A DNA stretch of 39,179 bases. It comes from Zetaproteobacteria bacterium. GTDB taxonomy: Bacteria > Pseudomonadota > Zetaproteobacteria > Mariprofundales > Mariprofundaceae. This document shows positions 24,988 to 35,200 of the stretch, piece after piece (within the stretch, counting starts at the first letter, position 1; each line of letters starts with the position of its first letter). Made by a program: the position numbers and the translations under genes. The notes under the pieces are model-generated. The model worked only from the letters and a program-made list of their open reading frames with translations. It made no database searches and was not told the DNA's origin. The stretch spans positions 1 through 39,179 of the forward strand of contig PEAA01000018.1 of assembly GCA_002753275.1 (NCBI GenBank), read 5' to 3'.

Positions 24988-25956
24988 TTATACCGATGGG
25001 GTAAAGGCGTCGGCAAAGATATCAGGGCTTGAAACACCGGCCATAAAGCAGGCGGTTTGTAATGCACTGACAATGGCAGGGTCACCGCAGAGGTAGGCAC
25101 GCCAGGCCGTGCAGTCTCCGTGCATCGCTTTAATGACTGCCTCATCGACTTGGCCTTGAATACCATTCATCGGAGCTTCACCATGCAAGACACATGGGGT
25201 CACGGTGAGTGTGCTGTGGCTATCCATTAATGTTTGTAGCTCATCCAAATAATAGAGCCCTTCCGCCGCCAGGGATGCATTGAAGAGTCGAATATCACCC
25301 GTGTGCCCTGCGCGTAGCGCTTCACGCACGATGCCGTAAAGTGGCGCCAGTCCTGTCCCTGTTCCAATTAAGAGCAGATCTTGATGTTGATGAACGGGAA
25401 CATAAAAACAGTCGCCAAGAGCTCCAGACATCGTGACGGTATCACCCACTTGCAGTTCATCGGCGATCCAGCCACTCATCGCGCCATCAGGGTAGCGTTT
25501 GATATGCAATTCGAGAAAGGGTTCATCGGGGATGCTGGCAAGGGAGTAACTACGCAAGAGTTGGTCGCTTTGACGAATGATATTGATAAATTGACCGGGG
25601 AAGTAGTCAAAGCCTTCGGGCTTTTCAAGGCGGATGCGAACAATGGAGTTGTTAAGCCAATCTTTGCTCAATACACGGCTTGCATAGTTGGCGACATCAT
25701 CGACCGTTGCGATTTCCATATCTTCAGTAGGTTTGCAAATGCAGGGTAAAAATTTGTTTTGTGCCCGTTCTGTTGCTTTGAGGCCGCGTTGGGAATCGGC
25801 GGGAGGGTTGCCATGAATCACCTTGGATAAACAGGCCTGACAATTTCCACCACGGCATCCAGAGACAAGATGAACGCCTTGGGCTTCAAGACTATTGAGT
25901 AGGGTTTCATCACTGGCGCATGCATAGGTTTGGCCTTGGTAGGTAATCATTGGCAT
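24988..25956 (-). CDS. Ferredoxin-NAD(P)H reductase with N-terminal 2Fe-2S domain (E3/AscD-like)
   Basis: The 322-residue protein fuses a plant-type ferredoxin to a flavin reductase. Cysteines C34, C39, C42 (C-X4-C-X2-C) and C72 bind the 2Fe-2S cluster. RSYSLAS is the FAD site, GTGTGLAPLYGIV the NAD(P) site, and YLCGDPAIV the C-terminal Cys-Gly motif. It resembles CDP-6-deoxy-glucoseen reductases and oxygenase reductase components. No matching dehydrase or oxygenase is in the window. It is the last of three minus-strand genes, 15 bases after a glycosyltransferase, so a role in unusual sugar synthesis is possible but inferred. GAGGAG precedes the ATG. Confidence 0.83.
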   Translation of the reverse strand: MPMITYQGQTYACASDETLLNSLEAQGVHLVSGCRGGNCQACLSKVIHGNPPADSQRGLKATERAQNKFLPCICKPTEDMEIATVDDVANYASRVLSKDWLNNSIVRIRLEKPEGFDYFPGQFINIIRQSDQLLRSYSLASIPDEPFLELHIKRYPDGAMSGWIADELQVGDTVTMSGALGDCFYVPVHQHQDLLLIGTGTGLAPLYGIVREALRAGHTGDIRLFNASLAAEGLYYLDELQTLMDSHSTLTVTPCVLHGEAPMNGIQGQVDEAVIKAMHGDCTAWRAYLCGDPAIVSALQTACFMAGVSSPDIFADAFTPSV

Positions 25957-25971
25957 AGGGAACTCCTCAGG

Positions 25972-26712
25972 TTAGACAATCTTTTTTTGTGGTATGGGGA
26001 TTTTTTTATGCAATCGTCGAATACGCACAATATCAACAAACATCAGCATGGGGTCAACAAGCATACGCACTTTGGAGTTGCTCTCATTGCGCCATTCAAT
26101 CGGTATTTCAGAAATATTAAAGGCGGAGCGCTTAGCCAAATAGAGCATTTCAACATCAAAGCTAAAGCCATCGAGCTGTTGTTGGGTGAAAATGGCGATG
26201 GCCGCTTGGGCACTGCATGCCTTAAATCCGCATTGTGTATCAATAAATTCAAGTTGGATCATGAGGCGCATCAAGCGATTGAATGTTTTTCCCATTCGTT
26301 CACGCAGCCACGATTGGCGTATGGGAATGATCGATTGAGGATGTTGGCGTGAAGCGATAACGACATCGGCGCCCGACTGCATGGCTGAGATCACTTTGGT
26401 GCATTCGCGAATATGGGTGGAGTGATCCGCATCAAGAAAGATACGAATATCACCGCGCGCTTCCAACATGCCACGGCGAACCGCAGCACCCTTGCCTAAA
26501 TTGTGCGGCTGCTCAATGAGACGAAATTGTTTTTGCCGTGAGATTAAAAAAGGCGCCAGGAGGACAAGCGTATCATCGGTGCTGCCATCATCGATGACCA
26601 GTATCTCATACGCCATATCAAGATGGGCATCAAGCCATTGAAACATCTCACCCAAGGTTTGTGGGAGTCGTTGCGCTTCATTGTATGCGGGTATGATCAA
26701 TGATAATTGCAT
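25972..26712 (-). CDS. Family 2 glycosyltransferase, polyprenyl-phosphate sugar synthase-like
   Basis: The 246-residue soluble enzyme has a GT-A fold like dolichol-phosphate mannose or glucose synthase: SLIIPAYNEAQRL, LVIDDGSTDDT, NLGKGAAVRRGM, the metal-binding FLDADHS (DxD type), DTQCGFKA and a C-terminal VRMLVDPMLMFVDI. It probably loads a sugar from a nucleotide donor onto undecaprenyl phosphate. The gene lies nine bases after an ArnT/PMT-type transferase that would use such a donor, which is the expected pairing. No membrane helices follow the catalytic domain, unlike ArnC. Confidence 0.88.
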   Translation of the reverse strand: MQLSLIIPAYNEAQRLPQTLGEMFQWLDAHLDMAYEILVIDDGSTDDTLVLLAPFLISRQKQFRLIEQPHNLGKGAAVRRGMLEARGDIRIFLDADHSTHIRECTKVISAMQSGADVVIASRQHPQSIIPIRQSWLRERMGKTFNRLMRLMIQLEFIDTQCGFKACSAQAAIAIFTQQQLDGFSFDVEMLYLAKRSAFNISEIPIEWRNESNSKVRMLVDPMLMFVDIVRIRRLHKKIPIPQKKIV

Positions 26713-26721
26713 AAAGAGGAG

Positions 26722-28362
26722 TTAGTTTGGTCGATTCAGTTGATAAAGTAAATAACCACCTTGTGTGATCAAGGGTTGTTGCTGTTGTAGCCAGGGAAGT
26801 TCGGCGAGTGATTCATTGCGTAAAAAAATGGCCATGGGTTGTTGGGTGAAATCGGGAAGGTCACTTTCGGTGACAAGGTGAAAATTTCGCCCACTATAAA
26901 AAGAGATCGATGGCGCGTTGAGTTTGTAGCTATAAATTGGCATATCTTGCGGTAATGTTTGAAGCTGTGTGGCGATTTTCATCATTGGTGCTTGCATCAG
27001 TTGCCCCGCAAAGTGGGCGATGCCAAAGAGCAGCGTCGATTGAAAAAGGATCCCGACGATAGCCATGCGCACCATGGTGGCTTGTTGGATCGTCGATTGA
27101 ATGGACCAAATGATGCTCGCAAGCATTGCAATACCCCACAGTGAGATGCTCCATGAGGGTAATATCGCTTGTTGAACAATGGCGATCGCGCGTGGGTGGG
27201 TGATGTTTTCTGTCAGTATGGGGTAAATTGCGGGGAAGGCGATCAAGGCAAACGCGAGGGGAATCATCGTGATGAGAACAATGGCCCGCGCTGTTTGGCT
27301 CGATGCGATCGATTGAGCGCGAACCTGAAAGAGAAACATGGCGATGAGTAGTGCAACCCCAGGATAGATGCATGAGATGTAGTGGGGGAGTTTGGTTTGC
27401 GCAACGGTGAAGAGGATGATCACAATCACTATCCAAATAACAGCGATACGGCCGATGTGTGAAAAAGGGTGATCGGTGGGTTGGCGAAGGCATTGCATGA
27501 TTGATGCTGGCACCAAGGCAAACCACGGCAGCGTGGAGATCATGAATACCAAAAGATAATAGTGCCAACCGCCACCATGCCCTTGCATGGGGTTCAGCGC
27601 CCGCCCAATGTTATGCACCCAAATAAATTCATATAAAAACTGCGTGCCGTGGTTGATCCAAATAATCAGATACCATGGCAGTGCGGCAATCAAAAAAAGC
27701 GTCAGGCAACTTGCCCAAGGGATGGTGCGCAAAGTTTGCCAGAGTGTTTTGCTCCATAATCCTTCAATCACAATAACCAAGAAAGGGATGACTGCGCCAA
27801 CGGGCCCTTTGATGCTCACAGCGGCCCCCATCATGAAGGCAACCCATAACGCATCGCGCCATGATTGGGATTGGCGCCATAAGATGTAGTAGAGCAGCGA
27901 TGTGGCAATAAAAAAATTGAGCACGGCATCAAGAATGGCCGCATGGGCTAAAATGCCCACTTCCAGCATGGTGAGGAAGATGAGCGCACTACTAAGTCCA
28001 AATTTACGAGAGTGAATACGGGTGCCAAAATTGAGTAAAACGATTGCGGTGAGCAGGGTGAATATTGCTGAGGGGAGGCGAGCAGCAAAACTGTTTTCGC
28101 CAAAAATGGAAAAACAGAGATCCATTAAGTAGTAGGTGAAGGGGGGCTTTTCAAAGAACTGGATGCCATTGGCCGTTGGAACCACCCATTCGCCTAGATG
28201 CATCATGTCGAGAGCGGTTTGAGCGTAGATGGTCTCATCGTAATCAAAAAGTGGCGCGATCCCAAGCGAAGGGAGTGTGAGGACAGCCCACAGCAGGGTA
28301 AGTAGCATGATCGGCTGATTGTGCACGACCGTTGGAATAGATGTGCGTTGAAATAGGGTCAT
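26722..28362 (-). CDS. ArnT/PMT-family integral membrane glycosyltransferase
   Basis: The 546-residue protein has about 11-12 membrane spans. Its first periplasmic loop carries the catalytic-type Asp-Glu in LFDYDETIYAQ, followed by GEWVVPTANGIQFFEKPPFTYYLMD and FAARLPSAI, the GT83/GT39 signature. A periplasmic C-terminal domain follows. Such enzymes move sugars from undecaprenyl phosphate to lipid A or other acceptors in the periplasm; the acceptor here is unknown. It is the first of three co-directional genes and is divergent from a flippase-like gene. Confidence 0.88.
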   Translation of the reverse strand: MTLFQRTSIPTVVHNQPIMLLTLLWAVLTLPSLGIAPLFDYDETIYAQTALDMMHLGEWVVPTANGIQFFEKPPFTYYLMDLCFSIFGENSFAARLPSAIFTLLTAIVLLNFGTRIHSRKFGLSSALIFLTMLEVGILAHAAILDAVLNFFIATSLLYYILWRQSQSWRDALWVAFMMGAAVSIKGPVGAVIPFLVIVIEGLWSKTLWQTLRTIPWASCLTLFLIAALPWYLIIWINHGTQFLYEFIWVHNIGRALNPMQGHGGGWHYYLLVFMISTLPWFALVPASIMQCLRQPTDHPFSHIGRIAVIWIVIVIILFTVAQTKLPHYISCIYPGVALLIAMFLFQVRAQSIASSQTARAIVLITMIPLAFALIAFPAIYPILTENITHPRAIAIVQQAILPSWSISLWGIAMLASIIWSIQSTIQQATMVRMAIVGILFQSTLLFGIAHFAGQLMQAPMMKIATQLQTLPQDMPIYSYKLNAPSISFYSGRNFHLVTESDLPDFTQQPMAIFLRNESLAELPWLQQQQPLITQGGYLLYQLNRPN

Positions 28363-28461
28363 CGGCGCTCCATGAAAGTTGCGACTCTATGGGGCAATGG
28401 CGGTCGGTTCAAATGAGATTGTGCGTGGCATAATCAGCATGCTTTGCTACGATTGCCCTAG

Positions 28462-29394
28462 ATGAAAAAAACAACCCTCTTTTTTACGCTGAAATTGCTG
28501 TTAACCGTTGCGCTGCTGGTCGTTGTCTATCGCTTTGTCGATGTGGCGATGGTGTGGCAGCAGTTGCAGGCTACCAATCCATGGCTTTTGGCCGCCGCAT
28601 GGTTGTGTGTGGCGACGGGTTATGTGTTGTGCGGCTTGCGTTGGAGTTGGATCAGTACGGGATTGTCTCTTGAAGTCTCAGGCATGCGTAAAATTAAACT
28701 CTATTTTTTAGGCATGTTTGCCAGTCTCTTTTTGCCATCAACCATTGGCGGCGATGTGTTGCGCGGCATTTTGTTGGCCAAAGGTGAGGGGCGTGAAGGG
28801 AAAGGGGGGCTTGCGGCTGCCAGTGTTGTGTTGGATCGTGTGAATGGCCTCTATGCGTTGATATTGCTGTTGACGCTTTCAATGTTTTGGTTCGATTGGC
28901 CACCGTTGTGGTGGGGGGCGTGGCTTTTGGGCGTTGGTCTGCTTTGGGGAGGGATGTTTGCCTACCCCTGGGTCTATACGCATGCGTTGGAGCGTTTGCC
29001 CCGCGTGTTGCATCGATGGGTAGCGCTGCCGCTTCATGAATCTCTGTTTCGATCGGCATGGTGGAAAAGCTTTCCGATCTCCTTGGTTTTTCAAATGTTG
29101 ATGGTGCAGGCGCACTTTTTTCTGGGTATGGCGGTGGGGCTTGAGATGTCTTGGTTCGCCTATTCTGTGATGGTGGGGATGGTGGCCTTGGTGGCGATAT
29201 TGCCGATCTCTCTCAATGGCTTTGGTGTGCGCGAAGCGGGGTATGTCGGTTTCGTAGGCTATTTTGGTGCCAATGTTGATGCGGCGGCTGCAATGGCGGC
29301 GCTTTGGGTGGTTGTATTGGCACTCTCAGCACTGCCGGGTCTTTGGGTGTTGTGGCGAATGGGCGGTGTGGCTTCGTTGAGGCAAGAGAAGTAA
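28462..29394 (+). CDS. Flippase-like membrane protein (lysylphosphatidylglycerol synthase TM family)
   Basis: The 310-residue product has about seven to eight membrane helices and the UPF0104/AglD2-type features: LRWSWISTGL, YFLGMFASLFLPSTIGGDVLRGILL, AAASVVLDRVNGLYALILL and ISLNGFGVREAGYVGF. The family may move or modify lipid-linked sugars. Its divergence from the glycosyltransferase operon (100 bases between starts) suggests joint work in envelope glycolipid synthesis. No ribosome-binding site is clear. CATAAT at 28429-28434 could be a -10, but no -35 fits. Confidence 0.83.
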   Translation: MKKTTLFFTLKLLLTVALLVVVYRFVDVAMVWQQLQATNPWLLAAAWLCVATGYVLCGLRWSWISTGLSLEVSGMRKIKLYFLGMFASLFLPSTIGGDVLRGILLAKGEGREGKGGLAAASVVLDRVNGLYALILLLTLSMFWFDWPPLWWGAWLLGVGLLWGGMFAYPWVYTHALERLPRVLHRWVALPLHESLFRSAWWKSFPISLVFQMLMVQAHFFLGMAVGLEMSWFAYSVMVGMVALVAILPISLNGFGVREAGYVGFVGYFGANVDAAAAMAALWVVVLALSALPGLWVLWRMGGVASLRQEK

Positions 29395-29424
29395 GACATA
29401 ACCTGTCGCATTTGATGCGAAAGT

Positions 29425-29461
29425 TCACTCAATATTGGTGCGGTTCGGGGAGATTGAGTGA
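29425..29461. repeat. Inverted repeat at the start of the AddAB-hsd region
   Basis: TCACTCAAT (29425-29433) and ATTGAGTGA (29453-29461) form a perfect 9-bp inverted repeat around 19 bases. A second small stem, TCGCAT-TTG-ATGCGA (29406-29420), lies just before it. Neither is followed by a T run. They sit between the flippase-like gene and the nuclease gene and could be an operator or a weak terminator. Confidence 0.4.
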
Positions 29462-29508
29462 TTGGCTTTCTTTATCTGGGATCATTAGCGAAGAGAGAGG
29501 AAACAATC

Positions 29509-32241
29509 ATGCAGATTATTTTTGATATGGCGTACGACCAGCAAGTTGCGCCTCATGGCTCAGGAGCGGGTAGTGCGGCTATTGGTACGCTCTATGTGGG
29601 TCCTCAAGGGCTTTTAAATGTCCTTGAAACGCAGTTGGGTCTCACAGGTAGGGAAATACACCATGAGATTCGTATCCATGCATATATGCAGCGCATGAAA
29701 GATGCGCTTTCTGATGCGGATGCCGGGTATTATCGGGCATCGTTCCAGGAAGATGGCTGGTCATCTGCAAGGCAGCTTTTGGGTTGGCGTGATGAGCTGG
29801 TGCTGGCGGGTTGGAATGGTGCTCATTCCTCTGACTTTACAGCAAAGCTTGCTGCACTCGCCTTGTTGGAAAAAGGTGTTGCGGATGAGGTGCGTCAGAG
29901 CCTTGGTGATCGGTTGCAGCGTGTTGCACAGGTATTATCTATGGGGAATCAGAGCCTCCATATTGCTTCAGTCATCGTCGAAGGGGATGCCTTTCTTCCC
30001 CATATTTTCACGAATCTGTTTGGCATGTTAGCTGAGATGGGTGTCAGCATGGTTGATGCTGAACATGAGATAGCACCATCGGACGGTAACCTGGGAATTG
30101 TGAAAGATGCGATGTTTGATGCCAGTAAGAGACGCGCAATGGTGCAAGATCATGATGACACGCTTGTGCTTCTCCAAGCCGATGATGAGTGGGCCGCCGC
30201 ATCCGTTGTTTCAGCATGGCTAAAAGCAGATCAGAAAAAGAATAAAGATGTCTTAGTGATTCAGAAGCAGGGGAGTGATGTTCTGGATCAAGCCCTGGCG
30301 CAGTCTGGGCTCCCGGTTCAGGGCGGTGGCGCAAGATCACCCTGGAGATCAGCACTTCAAGTCCTTCCCTTGGCCATTGCAAACTGTTGGGCTCCACTGA
30401 GTATCTCAACCTTACTGGAATTGTTATCGCTACCTGTTTCACCTGTTCCCGCTGTTGCTGCTAAATATCTTCGCGCTGCCATCCAGCATGAACCGGGGAT
30501 TGATGGAGAATCATGGAAAAAGGCGGAATCAAAGATTCTTGAGAAATACCAAGGCTACTATGTGGAAGCGGGTGAATGCGAATCGGATGCCTTAGAGAGG
30601 GCGAATCGTCTGGTGCGTGAGATCCGTGAGTTTCTTGTCGATCATAAAAGTGGCTCTGAAGGCATTGAGCCGAAGCGTTTGCAAGATCTGTGTGAGTGGG
30701 TGAAACAGGGATTTGTGAAAGCAGAGGTGGATCAGCATGCGATTCAAGCGATGGCGCAAGCGGGTCGTTTGGCAGAGCTTGCGAGTAAAGAGTCTCAGCC
30801 TATTCCGCGAGCGCAGGTGGATCGGATGTTGGATTCGATTATCGCGGAGGGAGCCAGGAATCCGGATGATCAAAGTGAGGCTGCTCCCTGGATGCGTGTG
30901 GCTGATCCGAGTGCCATTGCATCGGGTGTTGAAACGATCGTGTGGTGGGATTTTATTGACCATGGGAGTCGTCCATCGATATTTTGGAGTCAGAAGGAGC
31001 GTGCGGCACTTGCTGGAATAGGTGTTGAGCTGGAGTCCTCCATCCAGAGGCGGCAACGCGAGTCCGCAGGTTTGCGTCGTGCATTAAAGTTTGCCGGTAA
31101 GCGACTGATTCTTGTTGCACCGGAGAAACATCATGGAACCGTTCAACAACTTCATCCGCTGTGGGATGAGATTCGATATTTTGCCGCTGATCCATCGGAT
31201 AAAAATAGCGAAGATGCCTGGAAGGTTTTGGTTCAATCCTGTTCATCACTGCTAGAGAGCAATCACGCATCGTTCATGGGGCGTGGTCCATGTCAGTTTG
31301 AGCTTCGTGATCGTGCATTTTTAGAGGCTGGAACAGCGTCCGTGACTATTTCAGAGGGCGCAATCCAGATGCCAGAGAAACTATCGTACTCTCAAATGAG
31401 TACACTACTGGGATGCCCTGCCAAGTGGGCATTGCAGTATGCATCCAATCTCAGACCGATGGATTCCCTCTCTCTGCCGACGGGCAATCAGATGATCGGG
31501 ACACTATCGCATCGTATTGTGGAGGAGCTCTATACCGATCCAGATTTATGGGGTGTGGAAACCATCCGTGAGCAGACGGAAATCTATTTTGATCAGTTCG
31601 TGCCTCAAATGGCCGCAGAGCTTTTAGAAGCGGGGCGTGATGTGGAGCGTTGCCGTTATCGTGATCAGGTAGCGGATGCTGTGGTGCTCTTGGTGAATGC
31701 GATCAACAAAGCGAAACTCACCGTGACGAAAACGGAGGGGCAGGTTCAGGGAAAATCGCTGGGAAGTATCCCTTTTCATGGCTATATCGATCTTCTATTG
31801 GCAGATGAAGCAGGCCGCGCCTTTGTCATTGATCTGAAATGGTCGGGATCAAGTCGCTACAAAAAAGCAGAGGTGGAGAATGGAGAGGCCTTGCAGTTGG
31901 CCAGTTACGCCTGGATGCTGCAAGAAAAGCCTGAGGATGACTGGGCTCCCGGCGCTTACTTTATGTTGGCCCAAGGCGAGTTGCTGACGGCAGACTCAAG
32001 TTTCCAAGCGTATCGAACGCTGGAGTCACCCCTCTCCGTGCAAGAGATATGGCAACGCGGTGAGAAGAGCTGGACGGCGCTCTTTCAAGATGTTCAAGAG
32101 GGGCATGTTGCGTTTACAGGCATGCAGGATGAAGAGCTGTTAAATGCAGATCGAGAGGAGCGTGACTTGATGGTGGCTAGTCCGCCATGTCATTTCTGTG
32201 AGTTTGGAAATATCTGTGGGAAAACAAGAGGTGCACAATGA
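29509..32241 (+). CDS. AddB-like nuclease subunit with Fe-S cluster
   Basis: The 910-residue protein carries a C-terminal PD-(D/E)XK nuclease: D761 in GYIDLLL, then D775 and K777 in VIDLKW, then a downstream Q in GEALQLASYAW. The cysteines C636, C894, C897 and C903 (C-Xn-C-X2-C-X5-C) match the iron-sulfur staple of AddB. The N-terminus resembles AddB-type sequences (GPQGLLNVLETQLGL, ARQLLGWRDELVLAGW) but has no intact Walker A, so it is probably a non-motor scaffold. It is shorter than Bacillus AddB (about 1,150). The ATG at 29509 follows GAGAGGAAA. The next gene overlaps by four bases, so the two subunits are made together. Confidence 0.85.
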   Translation: MQIIFDMAYDQQVAPHGSGAGSAAIGTLYVGPQGLLNVLETQLGLTGREIHHEIRIHAYMQRMKDALSDADAGYYRASFQEDGWSSARQLLGWRDELVLAGWNGAHSSDFTAKLAALALLEKGVADEVRQSLGDRLQRVAQVLSMGNQSLHIASVIVEGDAFLPHIFTNLFGMLAEMGVSMVDAEHEIAPSDGNLGIVKDAMFDASKRRAMVQDHDDTLVLLQADDEWAAASVVSAWLKADQKKNKDVLVIQKQGSDVLDQALAQSGLPVQGGGARSPWRSALQVLPLAIANCWAPLSISTLLELLSLPVSPVPAVAAKYLRAAIQHEPGIDGESWKKAESKILEKYQGYYVEAGECESDALERANRLVREIREFLVDHKSGSEGIEPKRLQDLCEWVKQGFVKAEVDQHAIQAMAQAGRLAELASKESQPIPRAQVDRMLDSIIAEGARNPDDQSEAAPWMRVADPSAIASGVETIVWWDFIDHGSRPSIFWSQKERAALAGIGVELESSIQRRQRESAGLRRALKFAGKRLILVAPEKHHGTVQQLHPLWDEIRYFAADPSDKNSEDAWKVLVQSCSSLLESNHASFMGRGPCQFELRDRAFLEAGTASVTISEGAIQMPEKLSYSQMSTLLGCPAKWALQYASNLRPMDSLSLPTGNQMIGTLSHRIVEELYTDPDLWGVETIREQTEIYFDQFVPQMAAELLEAGRDVERCRYRDQVADAVVLLVNAINKAKLTVTKTEGQVQGKSLGSIPFHGYIDLLLADEAGRAFVIDLKWSGSSRYKKAEVENGEALQLASYAWMLQEKPEDDWAPGAYFMLAQGELLTADSSFQAYRTLESPLSVQEIWQRGEKSWTALFQDVQEGHVAFTGMQDEELLNADREERDLMVASPPCHFCEFGNICGKTRGAQ

Positions 32242-35200
32242 ACAATATTCAGTTGATCAGTGCCAGTGCAGGCTCTGGAAAAACATTCTTTCTCATGGAA
32301 GAGATCGCCAAACGCATTCAGGGCGAAGGCTGCGATGTTGTGGCGCCAGAAGCGATTATGGCCACCACCTTCACCAATAAGGCAGCGGCCGAGCTTAAAG
32401 AGCGTATTCGCATGAAGCTATTGGGGAAGGGGTGTGCTGAAGAGGCGCAGCGTATTTACGATGGACTGATTGGGACGGTTAATTCGATTTGTGCGCAGTT
32501 GTTAAAAGAGTATGCATTTGAGGCGGGCTTATCTCCTGCGGTTGATATCCTTCCTGAAGAAGATGCCAAGCGCATTTTTCAGATGGCGACCAAGGATGCG
32601 ATTGAGAAGTTTTCGCCAACATTGGAACTTGTGGCGAAACGACTCGGTTTGATGGGATACGGCTCGGGCTTTTCCAAGCAAGATGATTGGCGTGATTTTG
32701 TGCAGAGAATTGTCGAGCTGGCTCGCTCCAACGGCATGCAATTAAACGATCTCGATCGATCCGCTCAGAACTCTTGGCAATCGTTGAATACGCTTTTAGG
32801 AACGGCGCATGCAGAATCCATGAATGGCGAAGATGAGCGGCTCAAAGAGGCATTGATCAAGGCTGTTGCTCTTCTTGAGTCCGGAACACCATGTAAAAAG
32901 CCGACCATTCCAATCATTCGGGATATCCATCAGAAGATGATGAAGGGTTGGGAGCTATCCTGGGCGGATTGGGTGACCATTGAGAACATCGCATTCAACC
33001 AAAAGGATGATGAGATCCGCAGCCTATGGGGCCCTTGGGAGTCTGATGATGTCGCAACCAAAGCACGGCATCTTAAGCATCCACGATTTCGTTCAGATAT
33101 GAAAGCCATGATCGAAGGTGTGTTTGCATGCGCCGCCGAGGCACTCTCGGAGTATGCAGGGTATAAGAAGAAGCAGGGCTTGATGGACTTCGTGGATCAA
33201 GAGGTGTTGGTGCTGGATATGACCACGCATAACCGCTCATTTCAGAACTCCATGCGTGAGCGTTTGCAGCTTTTGATGGTGGATGAGTTTCAGGATACAA
33301 GCCCGATCCAATTGGCTCTGTTCTTGAAACTCTCCGAGCTTGCCAAAGATGTGATCTGGGTGGGGGATCAGAAGCAGTCAATTTATGGATTTCGTGGCGC
33401 AGACCCCGCCTTGATGGATGCTGTGGCGACACAGATTGAATCACTCAATCCTGAAGACGCGAAGAAGAACATATTGAAACACTCGTGGCGTTCTAAAGAG
33501 CTGTTGGTCGATTTTTGTAATGATATTTTTGCGACGGCCTTTGCGCATCAGTTGGATCGATCCAAGGTGTGCCTGAGTATCCCTGAAGCACGAAAAGAGA
33601 GCGGGGCAGGGGGCTGGTTAGAGGATTGGCTGATTGATGGTCAAAATGCGACCACGCGTTCGGGTTCCATGGTTGCCGGTATCAAGGCTCTTATTCAAGA
33701 GAAAGATATTCAGCCGGGTGATATCGCTGTGCTATGTCGTTCCAATGAGGAGTGTTCAGAGCTTTCTGCGGCACTGAATCAGGCAGGTGTTCGTGCATCT
33801 ATTGCACAGGGTGAGCTGCTGGCGACACAGGAGTGTGTGTTGGCTGTGGCGGCACTTCGTTATATGACAGATTCATCCGATAGTGTCGCGATGGCTGAGA
33901 TTGTCTGTTACGCAGATCATCACTCCCAGCATCAGGGCTGGATGAAACAGCTGCTTGAATCCCCCAACGCTACGAAAGAGGCGTGGAAGCTTGATCCCAT
34001 TATGCAGAGCCTTGATGAGGCCAGGGGCCGCTTGATGTTCCTCACGCCTTTGGAGTCGCTGGAGCTGGCGATGAGATGTGTGGGGATGGATCGCATGGCA
34101 CATGCCTGGGGAGAGACAGATCAGCGATTGAGTAATCTGGATCAGTTGCGCGAAGCGTGTGTTCGCTATCAGGATCGGTGTAAGTCACGCCGGGGGGCAG
34201 CAACAGTCAGTGGGTTTTTAACCTGGCTCTATGAAGTGCGCAAAGAGCTGATGCAAGCAGAAGGTCACGGTTCAGACACTGTAAACATTTTGACCTATCA
34301 CAAATCGAAAGGGTTGGAGTGGCCCGTGGTCATTATGGCGAGCTTGCAAAAGCCATCCAAGAGCCGTTTGTTTGGGGCATCGGTCCAGGAAGCAGAACTG
34401 TTTCAGGCGGATGATCCTTTGCAGGGGCGCGGGATTCGCTTCTGGCCGTGGCCGTATGGCACGAAGCGTAGTGTTGAGGCGATCTCTCTCTGTTTGGATG
34501 ATTCCGAGATTGCAGTGAAGGCAAAGAAACAAGCATTGAGTGAATCGCAACGCCTTCTGTATGTGGGGATGACGCGTGCGCGAGATGGCCTGGTGTTGGC
34601 GCGTCAGGTTAAATCGAATAAAGCCAAGCAAGATTGGCTGGATGAGTTGGTTGAGGATGCAACTGGCAACATGATTCTTGATTATGATGAGGATGCCTTT
34701 TTGATTCAGCAAGGCACTCAGGAGACGAAAGTCTATGATGCGCAGACCCGGCATCTGGCAAGCGATGACTCAGCACAGGCTCAAGCCCCATCGAAAGCGC
34801 GATATATGTTGCCGAAGGTTGAAACCAGTGCTGCATATCCACCGGCAACATTTGCGCCCAGTGGTGTGAGTTGGGGCGATCTCCATGAGGATGATGTAGA
34901 GGCACAGATCAAGGCAAGGCTGGGTGATCGATTAAATCTCTGTTCCAATCCCAAAATGGCTGATTTTGGTAATGCGATGCATGGTTTCTTTGGCGCAGAT
35001 GATGTGAACTGTGATCAGGCTTCACGTTTAAGCATGGCAGAGAACCTGCTGAAAAACTGGGGTGTCGCAGGCGCAATCCGGGCGGCGGATATGCTGAAGG
35101 CGAGTGATCGACTCACGGCATGGATTCAATCTCATTATCCCGATGCCAACATGATGCGTGAATGGCCGATCAGCATGAAGCTGAGCAATCAGCAAGAGAC

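Noticed and set aside
28429-28434. CATAAT as -10 of the flippase-like gene
   Set aside because: No acceptable -35 at 16-18 bases upstream; a single hexamer is too weak.
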